This document shows, piece by piece, positions 43,412 through 54,890 of a stretch of 64,000 nt of DNA. This stretch comes from Xestospongia muta (lineage: Eukaryota; Porifera; Demospongiae; Haplosclerida; Petrosiidae): NCBI GenBank assembly GCA_963693285.1, contig OY848922.1, forward strand, positions 7,924,923 through 7,988,922, read 5' to 3'. The notes beneath the pieces are model-generated. The model saw only the letters and a program-made list of their open reading frames with translations, searched no databases and had not been told where the DNA came from. The position numbers and the translations under genes are program-made. How positions within the stretch are numbered: position 1 is the first letter of the stretch; every line of letters starts with the position of its first letter.

Positions 43412-44220
43412 TGTAATGCAGCAACAAAGGAGGACTTATATTGTTGTGGATTAGCTAGGATGGTACCTGAATATTATACATATATACAACTTAACTAATA
43501 CACCACATTTATTAGCATTCAAGCATGTCCATACCCATTAGTCCTCCATAACACATTCCAAAGATAAACTTTATGTAAAATACATTGGGACATAGGGGGA
43601 CATAGTTTGTGGAAACTGTGGAGATTCTATTAAGTAATAGTTAGACCTACAATAGTCAGTAACATGTATTAATAGCAAGTTATAATGATAGCTAAGAACT
43701 CATTAGTATCTCTAGTGATAGCTATTGTATAATGTAGTTAGGAGTAATTCAGCTTTAAATATATAATGAACTATATAAAATATTTGTAGTTCACTTTTAA
43801 ACAGAACAAATGTTTTATTTATATTTGTAAATGATAATTATTGTCTGTTTTCTATTCTTATATACACAAGCTCATATTGACCACTCTATTATCTTGAGAT
43901 AGTTGTATTGTTTTCCTAGTAAATGGTTAGAGACATCCATAGTAACTAGATGACAAAGTAGCCAAGCTAATCAACTATTTTCTAAGTACAGTGTATTATA
44001 TATCACAATACAAAGATAATAAACACAATACAAAGTTAATAAAGTAAAAACATAGTATATGAACTAGTCCATATACAAATGAAATATCGTATAATGATGT
44101 TACTATTATCATCATTGTTTTATTGGTGTTATTGATATCACACTATCTCCTACATGTTATTTATGAAGGAAATCCTTATGTGTTGTGTTAACTTTACTAT
44201 ATGATATTAATAGATCACTT
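43412..44220. repeat. Intergenic block duplicated from 34502-35476
   Basis: Same spacer as at 34502. No gene seen between 43412 and 44369. Confidence 0.55.
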
Positions 44221-44369
44221 TATGAATCATTAATAGTTCACAGGAAATAATATAGTATTAAAAGATAAGTAGTTTATGTATATGAAGTAAATTGCCTCTA
44301 TAATGTGACATAAACAATAGCTAACTATTACAAATTGTACTTATGTGATAGTCTCTGTGTGTGTATGTT

Positions 44370-45410
44370 TTATTTAATGTAAAGTTCAACAAGGTCAAGA
44401 GGAGTACCATTAACCTGAACCTGATAATAGTTGTAACCGCACATTATCAACTCAATATCATTACTGACTGTTTTGTTGAGGTTCTTGATAAACCATGGCA
44501 TTTTAGGAGAAGTACAACAGGAGGCTTCATCTCCAGGACAGTCTTGGCCATCCCATAAGGGATCATTGGGATACAAGACATAACCATAATCAGTGCTACC
44601 TCCTGATTCACAGTAGTAATCTTTACCAACAAATGGTATAACAGAGTTCATGTAAAAACTTCTACTTCTACAGGGACAAAAACGAGAGTCAGTTCCTTGT
44701 CCGGCATTACCACCAGCATAAGTCCAAATATGTTTATAAGGATTGTTACCATAGGCAAAAGTCACTCCATATGTCTTTATTTGAGAATCAAAACAATTAC
44801 GATTGTCAAGAAAACAATAAAAAGCCCAAGGAGCTCCATACTGATATCCTCTCACTCGATCACATACTTTGGTATAGTTGAGACCAAAAGTAGTGAAGAT
44901 AGTAGAGTTACATCTCCGATAAGGACCACTAGTTCCATTGTGAACCCAACATAAGCTAGTATTAAAGATCTTATCATACTGTACTAGTCCAGGTGGACAA
45001 GATGAACCAGGTACACTCATATTAACAAATGCCACTCTTGTCCAGCCTCCCTCTCCATCACAGTGACTACCCTCCATATCACAGTACACTTCAACCTGAC
45101 TACCATTAGATAATATTAAATTGTAATAACCTGAGGGAGCAGAAGGATATGTCTTTAATATATCATAGCATGAGCTAAAAGGACACCAATTTGGTATAGT
45201 ATCTGGACATATTACAATCCCAGATTGACCATTATCTTTAGTGACACGAATAATATCTCCTTTGTTTGAGGGAGAACAACACAACTCTTCATATTTAGTG
45301 AATGGTCTGTAACCATAACTATCACAGTCAGCCATACAATAAGAGGATCCCTCAACAGAACAACTTATTAGGAGAACAAGAAAGATAAATAACCAGCTTG
45401 GAGAACACAT
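44370..45410 (-). CDS. Secreted fibrinogen-like (FReD-type) protein, 346 aa, divergent body
   Basis: Starts at the ATG at 45410 (MCSPSWLFIFLV). The N-terminal part is close to the 35477/37671 genes, but from the CWVHNGTSGPYRRC segment onward it is the most divergent of the cluster: VCDRVRGYQYGAPWAFYC, PYKHIWTYAGGNAGQG, CPCRSRSFYMNSV, FVGKDYYCES, DPLWDGQDC, CC, PWFIKNLNKTV and LVELYIK. The structural Cys positions are kept. Its 5' flank matches the 35477 gene while its 3' flank matches the 37671 gene, so the body may derive from another member. Secreted, ligand unknown. Confidence 0.88.
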   Translation of the reverse strand: MCSPSWLFIFLVLLISCSVEGSSYCMADCDSYGYRPFTKYEELCCSPSNKGDIIRVTKDNGQSGIVICPDTIPNWCPFSSCYDILKTYPSAPSGYYNLILSNGSQVEVYCDMEGSHCDGEGGWTRVAFVNMSVPGSSCPPGLVQYDKIFNTSLCWVHNGTSGPYRRCNSTIFTTFGLNYTKVCDRVRGYQYGAPWAFYCFLDNRNCFDSQIKTYGVTFAYGNNPYKHIWTYAGGNAGQGTDSRFCPCRSRSFYMNSVIPFVGKDYYCESGGSTDYGYVLYPNDPLWDGQDCPGDEASCCTSPKMPWFIKNLNKTVSNDIELIMCGYNYYQVQVNGTPLDLVELYIK

Positions 45411-45767
45411 TGTAATGCAGCAACAAAGGAGAACTGATATTGTTGTGGATTAACTAGGATGGTAACTGACTATTATACATATATACAACTTAACTACTAC
45501 ACCACATTTATTAGCATTCAAGCATGTCCATACCCTTTACTCCTCCATAACACATTCCAAAGTTAAACCTTATGTAAAATACATTGGAACATACTAGGTT
45601 GTGGAAAGTGTGGAGATTCTATTAAGTAACAGTTAGACCTATAGTAGTCTGTTACATGTTTTAATAGCAAGTTATAATGATAACTAAGAACTCATTAGTA
45701 TCTCTAGTGATAGCTATTGTACAATGAAGTTGGAAGTAATTCAGCTCTATATATAATATATATTACT

Positions 45768-46015
45768 GTAATAATTTATAGGCTGATCTAACAAATATAT
45801 GGCTATACATGTTGGATGTAATGTAACATCATACTGACTTAACTCCTAGCATACTATCACATTGACTAAATAGCCCTAACCTTAGTAAAAGTAATAGTAA
45901 ATTGGGAACAAAAACAGTATAATCATTACTTCTACTTTTAATCAAATAACAAGTTTGTTACATGCAATCTATATAACCATATATTGGTTAAACCAATTGA
46001 TCAATTTTTACAGTG
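45768..46015. repeat. Foldback (MITE-like) element, duplicate of 36863-37100
   Basis: Contains ACAAATATATGGCTATACAT and ATAACCATATATTGGTTAAA as inverted arms. The rest of 45411-46678 is spacer that parallels 36506-37670. Confidence 0.5.
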
Positions 46016-46200
46016 TCTTGTGGTTCACTCTTAAACAAAAACAAGTGTGTTATATGTATATATGTAAATTTTATTTCTTATCTGCTTGCTAATCTTATGT
46101 AGATATACTCATACTAACCACTCTACTATCTACTATCTTGAAACAATTGTATTGTTTATATAGTAATGGTTAGAGACATCCATAGTAAAAAGATGACAAA

Positions 46201-46412
46201 GGTAACCAACTATTGTCTAAGTAATATATTACAATACAATGATATAAACACATTAAAGTATGTGAGGTAGTCCATATACAAGCAATGGATATAAAGTGAT
46301 AACAAAGGTAACCAACTATTGTCTAAGTAATATATCACAATACAATGATATAAACACATTAAAGTATGTGAGGTAGTCCATATACAAACAATGGATATAA
46401 AGTGATAACAAT
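46201..46412. repeat. Tandem duplication of a 106-bp unit
   Basis: GGTAACCAACTATTGTCTAA recurs at 46201 and 46307, and the copies are nearly identical. The corresponding region near 37300 has a single copy, so the duplication followed the block duplication. Confidence 0.8.
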
Positions 46413-46441
46413 GATGATACTGTGTTATCATCATTGTTATC
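46404..46441. repeat. Perfect hairpin, 16-bp arms
   Basis: Identical to 37396-37433. Confidence 0.85.
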
Positions 46442-46678
46442 TTGCTGTTATTAATATGACATCACCTCCTACATTTAGTTTTCAAGGAAATCACTGTGTT
46501 GTGTTAACTTTACTATATAATATTAATAGATCACTTTATAAATCGTTAATAGTTCACAGGAAATAATATAGTATTAAAAGTAGTTTATGTATATGAAGTA
46601 AATTACCTCTATAATGTGACATAAACAATAGCTAACTATTACATACTGTACTTATGTGATAGTTTCTGTGTGTGTGTT

Positions 46679-47711
46679 TTATTTAATGTAAAGTTCAACA
46701 AGATCTATGGGACTACCATAAATATAACCACTATTGTGACCACAAATAATCAACTCAATATCATCATTAACTGCCTCATTTAGTGTCTTAACAAACCATG
46801 GCAACTTAGGAGAAGCACAACAGGCAGCCTCACATCCAGGACACTCCTTACCATCCCAAAGGGGATCATTGGAATAAAAGATATCACCACTTTGACCATC
46901 ACCACGTGCAGATTCACAGTAGTAATCATTACCGACAAATGGTATAACATAGTTTGTATATTCACTGCCGTTATTACAGGGACAATTCCAAAAGTTAGTT
47001 CCTTGTTCTCGAGTACCTCCAGCATAAGTCCAAATATGTTTACGAGGATTGTTACTGTAGGTAATTGTCACTCCATATGTCTTTATTTCAGAATTAAAAC
47101 AATTGTCATTGATAATATAGCAATGAAAACCATCAAGATATCTCCATTGATATCCTCTCACTCGACCACATACCTTGGTATAGTTGAGACCATAGGTAGA
47201 GAAGAAAGCAGAGTTACAACCAACATAATTATTATTAATCCAACATAAGCTGGTAGTAAAGATATCATCATATTGTACTAATCCAGGTGGACAGGATGAA
47301 CCAGGTACACTCATGTTGACAAATGCTACTCTTGTCCAACCCCCCTCTTCATCACAGTGACTACCCTCCATATCACAGTACATTTTAACCTGACTACCAT
47401 TAGATAATGTTATATTGTAATAACCTGAGGCAGCAGAAAGGATATGACTGTTTTAGTTCAAGGAATGAACTATAATTACCCGGACACCATTTGGGTATAG
47501 TGGCTGGACATTTTACAATCCCAGATTGACCATTGTCTTTAGTGATAAGAATAATATGTCCTTTATTTGAGGGAGAACAACACAGTTCTTCATACTTAGT
47601 GAATGGTCTGTAACCATTACTATCACAGTCAGCCATACAATAAGAGGATCCCTCAACAGAACAACTTATTAGGAGAACAAAAAAGATAAATAACCAGCTT
47701 GGAGAACACAT
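46679..47711 (-). pseudogene. Fibrinogen-like gene with 1-bp frameshift
   Basis: Near-identical copy of the 37671 gene, starting at the ATG at 47711. One extra A at 47437-47439 (GCAGAAAGG against GCAGAAGG) shifts the frame around residue 90, just before SGYYN, and ends translation at 47400. The remaining FReD-type domain is open in the other frame to 46679. It also has Cys to Phe in YSSFLELK. The extra base lies in an A run, so an assembly error or a polymorphic allele remains possible, although the Cys loss suggests relaxed constraint. Confidence 0.8.
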
Positions 47712-47810
47712 GGTTGTGAAATAACAAAGAAAGACTCTCAAACTGTATTTAACTACCACACGTACTGTAACAGTTAATGTTATTTTAACAATTAATTTGA
47801 TTTAACTAAT

Positions 47811-47939
47811 GGATTACTTGCTATGGTATGTAGAGTTCATGTGAATTACTCACTATATAATTTGTTGGTATGTATCCTATTACAAAGCTATAAATATATA
47901 GTGAGTAATTTGCATGAACTCTAGATACCATAGTAATCC
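47811..47939. repeat. Foldback element, duplicate of 38802-38930
   Basis: Same arms and spacer; the right arm matches the left better than in the 38802 copy (CTAGATACCATAG). Confidence 0.75.
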
Positions 47940-48048
47940 AACTATGTATGGTACAAATTAGTTGTTAAAATAACATATTAATTTTACAGTTGAACTATTC
48001 AGAATCTAATGTGAAACACACCACTACACTATTATTAAAAGCTTATCT

Positions 48049-48141
48049 TCACAGTAGTAATCATTACCAACAAATGGTATACCAACATTCATGTGTTCAC
48101 TGCCACTATTACAGGGACATCATAAGAGATTGGTTCCTTGT
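48049..48141 (-). pseudogene. Fibrinogen-like gene relic (~93 bp)
   Basis: Duplicate of the relic at 39041-39133. Confidence 0.7.
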
Positions 48142-48281
48142 GCAATGTGGATTGACAACTGGTTATTCTACATATATTGAACTTATATAAACAGTTACTT
48201 AATGACTACACTTTATTTATAAGTATTTAAGCATGTCCATATCCATTACTCCTTTATAACATATTCTAATATTAAATAACA

Positions 48282-48360
48282 ATGTCAATTACTCACTATA
48301 TAATTTTTTGGTTAGTTGTAATAAAACAAAGCAACAAGTCATATAGTAAGTAATTGACAT
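48282..48360. repeat. Foldback element
   Basis: Arms ATGTCAATTACTCACTATA and TATAGTAAGTAATTGACAT; same family as 39255. Confidence 0.7.
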
Positions 48361-48516
48361 TAATTTTGGATTCCATAGTAATCCATCTAATTAAGCTACA
48401 AATTAGCTGTCAAAGCAACATCTTAATTTTACAGTGCAACTATTCACAATCAAATGTTAAACAGACTATACACTGTCATTAAAAGCCTTCATGTATTATG
48501 TAATAATGTATTATAA

Positions 48517-48741
48517 GATACAATAGGAATTATAACAGATTTCAATGGAGCAATAAGGTTTTTTATAACTGGAATTGAGAAATGTGGAGGTTGTCATAAA
48601 TTCAGAGTGCCCTTTGTAAAAGACTCACCATCAACTAACGTTAGAACAATTTTAGGATTTACTGTTGATGGTCAACAACAATGTTCACAAGTAAATTTGC
48701 AAATTGACTTTAAAACAAAAGGGATATATTTTGTATATTAA
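48517..48741 (+). other. Possible terminal-exon relic, 74 codons, plus strand
   Basis: Open throughout, homologous to 39491-39715 (ITDFNGAIRFFITGIEKCGG near its start). Amino-acid changes between the copies are frequent, so strong purifying selection is not evident. Confidence 0.35.
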
Positions 48742-48804
48742 AAACATGACATTGCTTCAAAATCTCATAGGATAGTATAGAAATATGGTAAATATGCATG
48801 TAAG

Positions 48805-49836
48805 TTATTTGATGTAAAGTTCAACAAGGTCAAGAGGAGTACCACGAACGTTGATCTGACCATTATTATAGCCACACATAATCAACTCAATATCGTCACT
48901 GACAGTCTCATTTAATGTCTTAACAAACCATGGCATCTTAGGTGATATACAACAGGTAGCCTCAATACCACTACATTCCTGACCATCCCAGAGGGGATCA
49001 TTGGGATAAAGGACAAAGCCCTGATTTATGCTAAGTCCAGATTCACAGTAGTAATCATTACCTACAAATGGTATACCGACATTCATGTATTCACTGCCAT
49101 TATTACAGGGACATCGTAAGAAATTGGTTCCTTGTTCATAGCCACCTCCAGCATAAGTCCAAATATGTTTACGAGGATTGTTACTGTAAGTAAATGTCAC
49201 TCCAAATGTCTTTATTTCAGAATTAAAGCAATTAGTGTTGGTAAGATCACAATAAAAAGCATAAGGAATTCCATACTGGTATCCTCTGACTTGACCACAT
49301 ACCTTGGTATAATTGAGACCATAAGTAGAGAAGAAAGTAGACTTACAACGCCAGTATGGTGAATATGTTTCATTATTAATCCAACATAAGCTGGTATTAA
49401 AGATGTTATCATATTGTACTAGTCCAGGTGGACAAGATGAACCAGGTACACTCATGTTAACAAGTGCTACTCTTGTCCAGCCTCCTTCTTCATCACAGTG
49501 ACTACCCTCCATATCACAGTACACTTCGACTTGACTACCATTAGATAATGTTATATTATAATAACCTGAGGTAGAAATAGTGTGTTCCTTGTGTAATTGA
49601 CTGCATGAAACTTGACATGAAGTTGGCGATTCTGATGGGCATAAGATGTAAATTTTGTGACCAGCTTCATGTTGTATTTTCAATGCCTTTCCTCTGTTAG
49701 AGATATCACAACAATACTGCAGATATAGTGAAGGCTTGTGAACATTACTATCACAGTCAGCCATACAATAAGAGGATCCTTCAACAGAACAGGTCATTAA
49801 AAGAACAAGAAAGAATAATGATGAAAGAGAACACAT
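48805..49836 (-). CDS. Secreted fibrinogen-like (FReD-type) protein, 343 aa
   Basis: Starts at the ATG at 49836 (MCSLSSLFFLVLLMTCSVEG). The N-terminal segment is of the third type (YLQYCCDISNRG, CPSESPTSCQVSC), and the FReD-type part has SGYYNITLSNGS, VYCDMEGS, GGWTRVALVNMS, ETYSPYWRC, GYQYGIPYAFYC, FVGNDYYCES, DPLWDGQEC, CC and LVELYIK. Close sister of the 41469 gene; leftmost-transcribed start of the cluster. Secreted, ligand unknown. Confidence 0.88.
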   Translation of the reverse strand: MCSLSSLFFLVLLMTCSVEGSSYCMADCDSNVHKPSLYLQYCCDISNRGKALKIQHEAGHKIYILCPSESPTSCQVSCSQLHKEHTISTSGYYNITLSNGSQVEVYCDMEGSHCDEEGGWTRVALVNMSVPGSSCPPGLVQYDNIFNTSLCWINNETYSPYWRCKSTFFSTYGLNYTKVCGQVRGYQYGIPYAFYCDLTNTNCFNSEIKTFGVTFTYSNNPRKHIWTYAGGGYEQGTNFLRCPCNNGSEYMNVGIPFVGNDYYCESGLSINQGFVLYPNDPLWDGQECSGIEATCCISPKMPWFVKTLNETVSDDIELIMCGYNNGQINVRGTPLDLVELYIK

Positions 49837-50033
49837 TTTAATATACTAACAAAATGATTGCCACTGTTGGCTACGTGACTAGGATGTAGCTTTTTGTAAA
49901 CTAAACTAATAAGTAAATTAAAATTATAACCAAAATTGTTATGTAAACTAAACTATTATGTAAACTAAACTAGCTTTTTTTGTTATTTTATTTATTTATG
50001 TAAAATTTCCTTAATACATTGGGTGCTTTTTGG

Positions 50034-50190
50034 TGTAACTTGACTGATGATGTAACAACATGTCTTATGATGACATCACTATGTGTCTAGAGTTGATAAT
50101 GTTAGGTTTGGTTTACGGTTAGGTGATGTCATCAATATGATGACATCATTATGTGTCCCTTCATTATGATGTCATCATAGTCAAGTTACA
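50034..50190. repeat. Foldback element with nested TGATGTCATC motifs
   Basis: TGTAACTTGACTGATGATG at the left pairs with CATCATAGTCAAGTTACA at the right; GATGACATCA-type palindromes recur inside. The rest of 49837-51582 contains no gene I support. Confidence 0.65.
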
Positions 50191-51582
50191 TAAACATTTA
50201 GTTATGTCCTCAATCAACTAATCAATCTCGTTATTATATCGTTTTAAAATAATAATATAATAATAAGGTGTTTGGAATGGTGATATGATCGTTACATTGA
50301 TAAAGGACATAATTATTAAGGACAGTATAAGTCAATGAACATGACATGATAGAACATTTATCAATTATAGGTATGATATATCATTTATATCATTACATGA
50401 TATATCATATATATGTAGAATATATCATTACTATGAATACAGTGTTTAGTTGTAATGGTTAAAAGTACTGTAACCTTATTTTTAACCTGTTATAGTCACA
50501 ATGTTAATGCTATGTGATCATTACTAAATAAAGAAGACTGATAACTGTAGTTAACCTTAAAATATGAATAATTATTAAGAGATCAATGATCAAAGAGAAC
50601 AGATTGTAACATGACACAAAGGGTTAATATTGATGTAGACTTGACTATGACAAAAGAAGCTTAATATATTGAGGGAGGGGCAATAACGGGCAGGAGGTTT
50701 GTTCTAAGAATATTACCATTTGTTTAGTTTTGATGTTGTGGCCTTATAAATGTACTACTCTTTATTGAATGGAAGCCAATAAATGTATTTAATAATCTGA
50801 AAACAACATTATAATTGTAACAGTTTTAAGATTGTTTTGATGGCAATAATGGAGCATTAAAATAGTAAGGCTTTGTTAATATTGAAATTATATATAGAAG
50901 CTAGAACATTTCATAAGTCATATTCATATTCATGACTCTTTTAGCAGAAGTAAATTTAATCCAATAGTTGTGATATGAGTTAGCAGCCAGTGGGTATATA
51001 TTTGAATAGTCATCTATATTTCTCTTTAAACTACATACTGGTTGTTCAATTTTACTTCATGGTAACCACTACCATGGCAACTGTTGTCATAATGATGCTA
51101 ATTTTATGCAGATTGATTTCAGTAAGGCACTGTATTTTGCTAACTGGAGAGTTAGTAGAAGTTATGGAGCTACTCAGACATACTTTTGAGTTACAGAACT
51201 CAGGCTGCTTCAATCAGCTAGGCTCAATTCAAACCTATACTCAAGAATTGACAGTGGTTCTATAGGAGAACAAGAGTTGCATTACTTTAAAATGTCAAGA
51301 TAGCATCGTGAATAGTGAAGCATTTTTAAATGTACTTTTTTCATGCTCAGTTAGGTTGGTACACATGGTTACACATGGTTAAATTTTATATTGTTGGATT
51401 TGAGTTGAATCTTTATAAATCATGTTAATGATTTAAGTTTAGTTATTAAGTAATGTTAATAAATGAGATAAAAAGTGCACACAAAATAAACCTTAATCAA
51501 ATGATGCTATTTCAATACATATCTTACTACTACTAAATATATTCAACAGTATTTCATACAATAGGAATAATATATGCAATTA

Positions 51583-53840
51583 TTAGTATTTAACTATTCT
51601 ATTATTGTTACCACAATCAGATATCCACACTGATCCATTAAGAGCCACTGCTACTCCTATCGGAGCTGAGAACCCTCCAATTGAATGGATATAAGTGCCA
51701 TGTGGATTGAAAATATAAAGAGATGCCGGTCCATGATTGTTTACTACAAATGAATAACCAGCTGAATCAATAGCTATGCCAATTACATAATTGAGATGAG
51801 GCTGACTATACTGACGAACATATTGACCTTCTGGAGTGAAGACAATGATTCCCTTGAATCTAGAGGCCACATGAAGGTAACCAGAGCAATCAAATGTAAC
51901 ATCAGAAGGAGAAATACATGCAATTGTATTCTTGCCAGATCTAGGTATTTTGCCATCTTGATTAAATACTTGAATACGATTATTAGCACTATCAGCAACA
52001 TATATTCTACCATCAGGACCAATACATATACCCTTCGGACATGAAAATTGTCCTTTTCCAGACCCAGCATTACCAAAAGTACCCAAAAACTTTCCTCCTA
52101 AAGTTAACTTGTGAATTCTATGTCCTCCAAACTCTACCACATATATTATGTCTCCATTAATAGCTATTCCCATTGGATCATTAAACTCTAGAGGACCAGT
52201 TCCATATGAACCAATGGTAGTCTTATATCTTCCACTGTTGTCATACACATATATACAGTGGTCACCACCACTAGTAACAAACATATCTCCATTATTGGAA
52301 AATGCTATGAAGAGTGGCTGCTTTACGCCAGTAATAGTCTGTACTGGGTTCTTGAGAGTAGTATAATCTCAAGTAAATACAGAAACATCAAATGGGCTTC
52401 CCTTGATAGATTGACCTTGGATAGTCAGAAAAAGTTTATAATCGCCTAACTGTTGTGGTGTCAAAGAGACAAGGTAAGTACCATCATCACAATCTGTGCT
52501 CTTAGCTTCAATTGCTGTCCCTTTCTCTTTAACTGGAACAAGCCTACCACTCACTATTGCACCTCCTTTAGATAACTCCTTACCTTTATCATCTCTTGAG
52601 AGTACCACAATTTTTAACTCTTTATCTGCATAAATCCGTGAAGCCACTTCTGCTATTGTGTTTTTAGGAGATATTTCATTAAATGTAATGTTGACATTTG
52701 CTATCTTTGTAGCTAGTTCATCTGTATTAATATCTATTGATATAGTTGGTGACTCACATACTTCAAGAGATGTCTCAGAGAACTCTTGTTGTAGTTGCTT
52801 TGCTCTGGTCTGTAGTGTGTGGGCAACTGATAGTAACTCAACATCATTGTACTCTCCTACAGCACTGGTTACAAGACTCTCACAGTAAGTCATTGTCTCT
52901 AAGAGATGTCGGACCCCCTCCAGTTGAAGACAGAGACAAGCTTCTTTAGCATTAGCTACCTCACTACTCTGAGCTAACAAAGCCCCCTCACGTTCATGTA
53001 AAAGTTGTTGTAGAATGGCAAATCTTTGACGTATGATTGTATCTATCTCATTTTTACGAGCTTTGATCTTCTCTTTTATCTCTTCCCCCAATATCAGAAC
53101 TTTGTTTAACTGTTGTTGAGCTACTTGGAAACCTTGTATGCTCTCATGAACTGTTGCCTTATTGCTGTCTACCTGTTTACTTACCTCAGTAACAGGATGG
53201 TCCTTGTGGTTGATGATGGTACATTTGATACATACAGGAACGATACACTGTTGGCAATAAAAGTCAAGTTGCTGGTCAGTATGATCTTGACAGGTATGGG
53301 GAAATGATGGAATTAATTTAGTTAGTTGTTCTCGGGACATGGTGCAAGCTTCATCAAGAGTGAAAGAAGAGTGTGTACGAGTAGAACGAAGTTTTTTGTG
53401 AGCATCCCAACATTGCTTACAGAGAAGATCTGTACATTCAGTACAGTATGCTACTGAAGTATCCTCATTACATGAGTCACATGGAGGAGGAGAGTTAGAG
53501 ATGATCTTGTTAACAATATTACCTTGTTTATTGTTGAATCGAAGGTTACAAGGGAGAGAAGTAGCTCCACCTTTAGCTACTGGTGTGGTATGGTGACAAG
53601 ATGGACAAGTGAGGGACTTAGCTCCAGTACTTTGAGTGATAAGAGACTGGATACATTGAATACAAAAAGAGTGACAACAAGACAACATACGAGGGTCACG
53701 ATAAGGTTGACTACATTTTAGACAACAAGTAGAACTCAAATTAGCCTAAGTGTGTAGACAGTCATATCAAATCCTATCAATAATATACTACTTACATGTT
53801 TAAGAGGTCCACTAGCAGCACTACTACTAGTACAAGACAT
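51583..53840 (-). pseudogene. TRIM-NHL gene with one in-frame TGA
   Basis: Exon 1 is 53796-53840 (MSCTSSSAASGPLKH), the intron 53746-53795 (50 nt, GTAAGT...CTTAG) and exon 2 51583-53745. RING (CLKC, CCHSFCIQC, CPSC), two B-boxes, coiled coil and filamin-type domain are intact. The codon before DYTTLKN is TGA (52369-52371) where all paralogues have CGA (Arg), a C-to-T change at a CpG. The same frame stays open after it through the whole NHL propeller (ending NNRIVKY). Read as is, the product would be a RING/B-box/filamin protein without the propeller. Alternatives: null allele, sequencing error, or stop-codon readthrough. Confidence 0.85.
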
Positions 53841-54890
53841 TACTGAAATATTAAGTTAAAGATAGTAAACCAAGAACAGGTCAGAGGAAATCAGATCACA
53901 TGATAGTTATGACAATGACATCATAGTAATAATAACTTAATACTGTCAATTGTTCATTGTTCCCTAGTACCAAATACAATTAAGGTAGACATTTATACTA
54001 CAATCTTCATAGTGATAGCTACATCAGTAGACGGTGTGTCAACATCACTATACAAAACTGGTTAAAGTAAAGTTAGAGCAATAACTAGTTAGAGACAACA
54101 TGTAAAAGATAACTTGAAAGAAAGCATGGATTAGACAACATCTATATAATAGTCAAAGTGATACTGAATTATTTAAATTATTATCACTGACATCACAGCA
54201 TCATATATGTATGGGTATAGAGACTGACCTGTGTTTTACAGAAAAGCAAATACAGTATACCATGATGTACATGTAGCAACATTAAACTTACAGTTCTCAG
54301 AGCTTGTTTACTTCAAGTGTACTGTAACTGCCTAGTATAACCTATATTATTTATTAATTTAAATGTTAATTTTGTAACAAAGAGATTTGAGCATGGCTTA
54401 TAAAATGAACAGTCAAAATACAGTGTACCGATGTAAGTGTAACTATTAGCAGCTGTGTGATATCCAATTACTCAGATATATGACCAATCACACCCACTAG
54501 CTTACAGTAGAAGCTGTAGTAACTCAATTGCTTATCAATAGTCATATACTGTAAAAAATATAAAACATTTCATTAGTATTAGTCAGAACACAACTATTAA
54601 GACATTATGAGTATCATTTGAGTGGATACCTATTAAATCCAGTCATGGTCATGTAACTTGTATAAATGCGAAGCTAAAAGATGAAAAGTTGTTAAGCATG
54701 TCTTAAAACCTTGATTGTGTCATCTTGATTGCTGAGCTTATAATTATGAACAGAAAGAAGTGCTAAAAAGAAACTTTAATCTGCGTTCCTTTGACTAACA
54801 AAGTGTAAACATCTGACTTTATAGCTTAAGAAAGGATGTGTTTTAGTTGTTGATTTACCTATGAAAGGAAATAACAGTCTACAAGCAAGT

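Noticed and set aside
46210..46434. 74-codon minus-strand open frame with an internal repeat
   Set aside because: It is only the translation of the 106-bp tandem duplication; the single-copy equivalent near 37300 has no such frame.
50990..51265. 91-codon plus-strand open frame
   Set aside because: Starts with GTG, has a composition like translated AT-rich DNA, and has no paralogue or motif.
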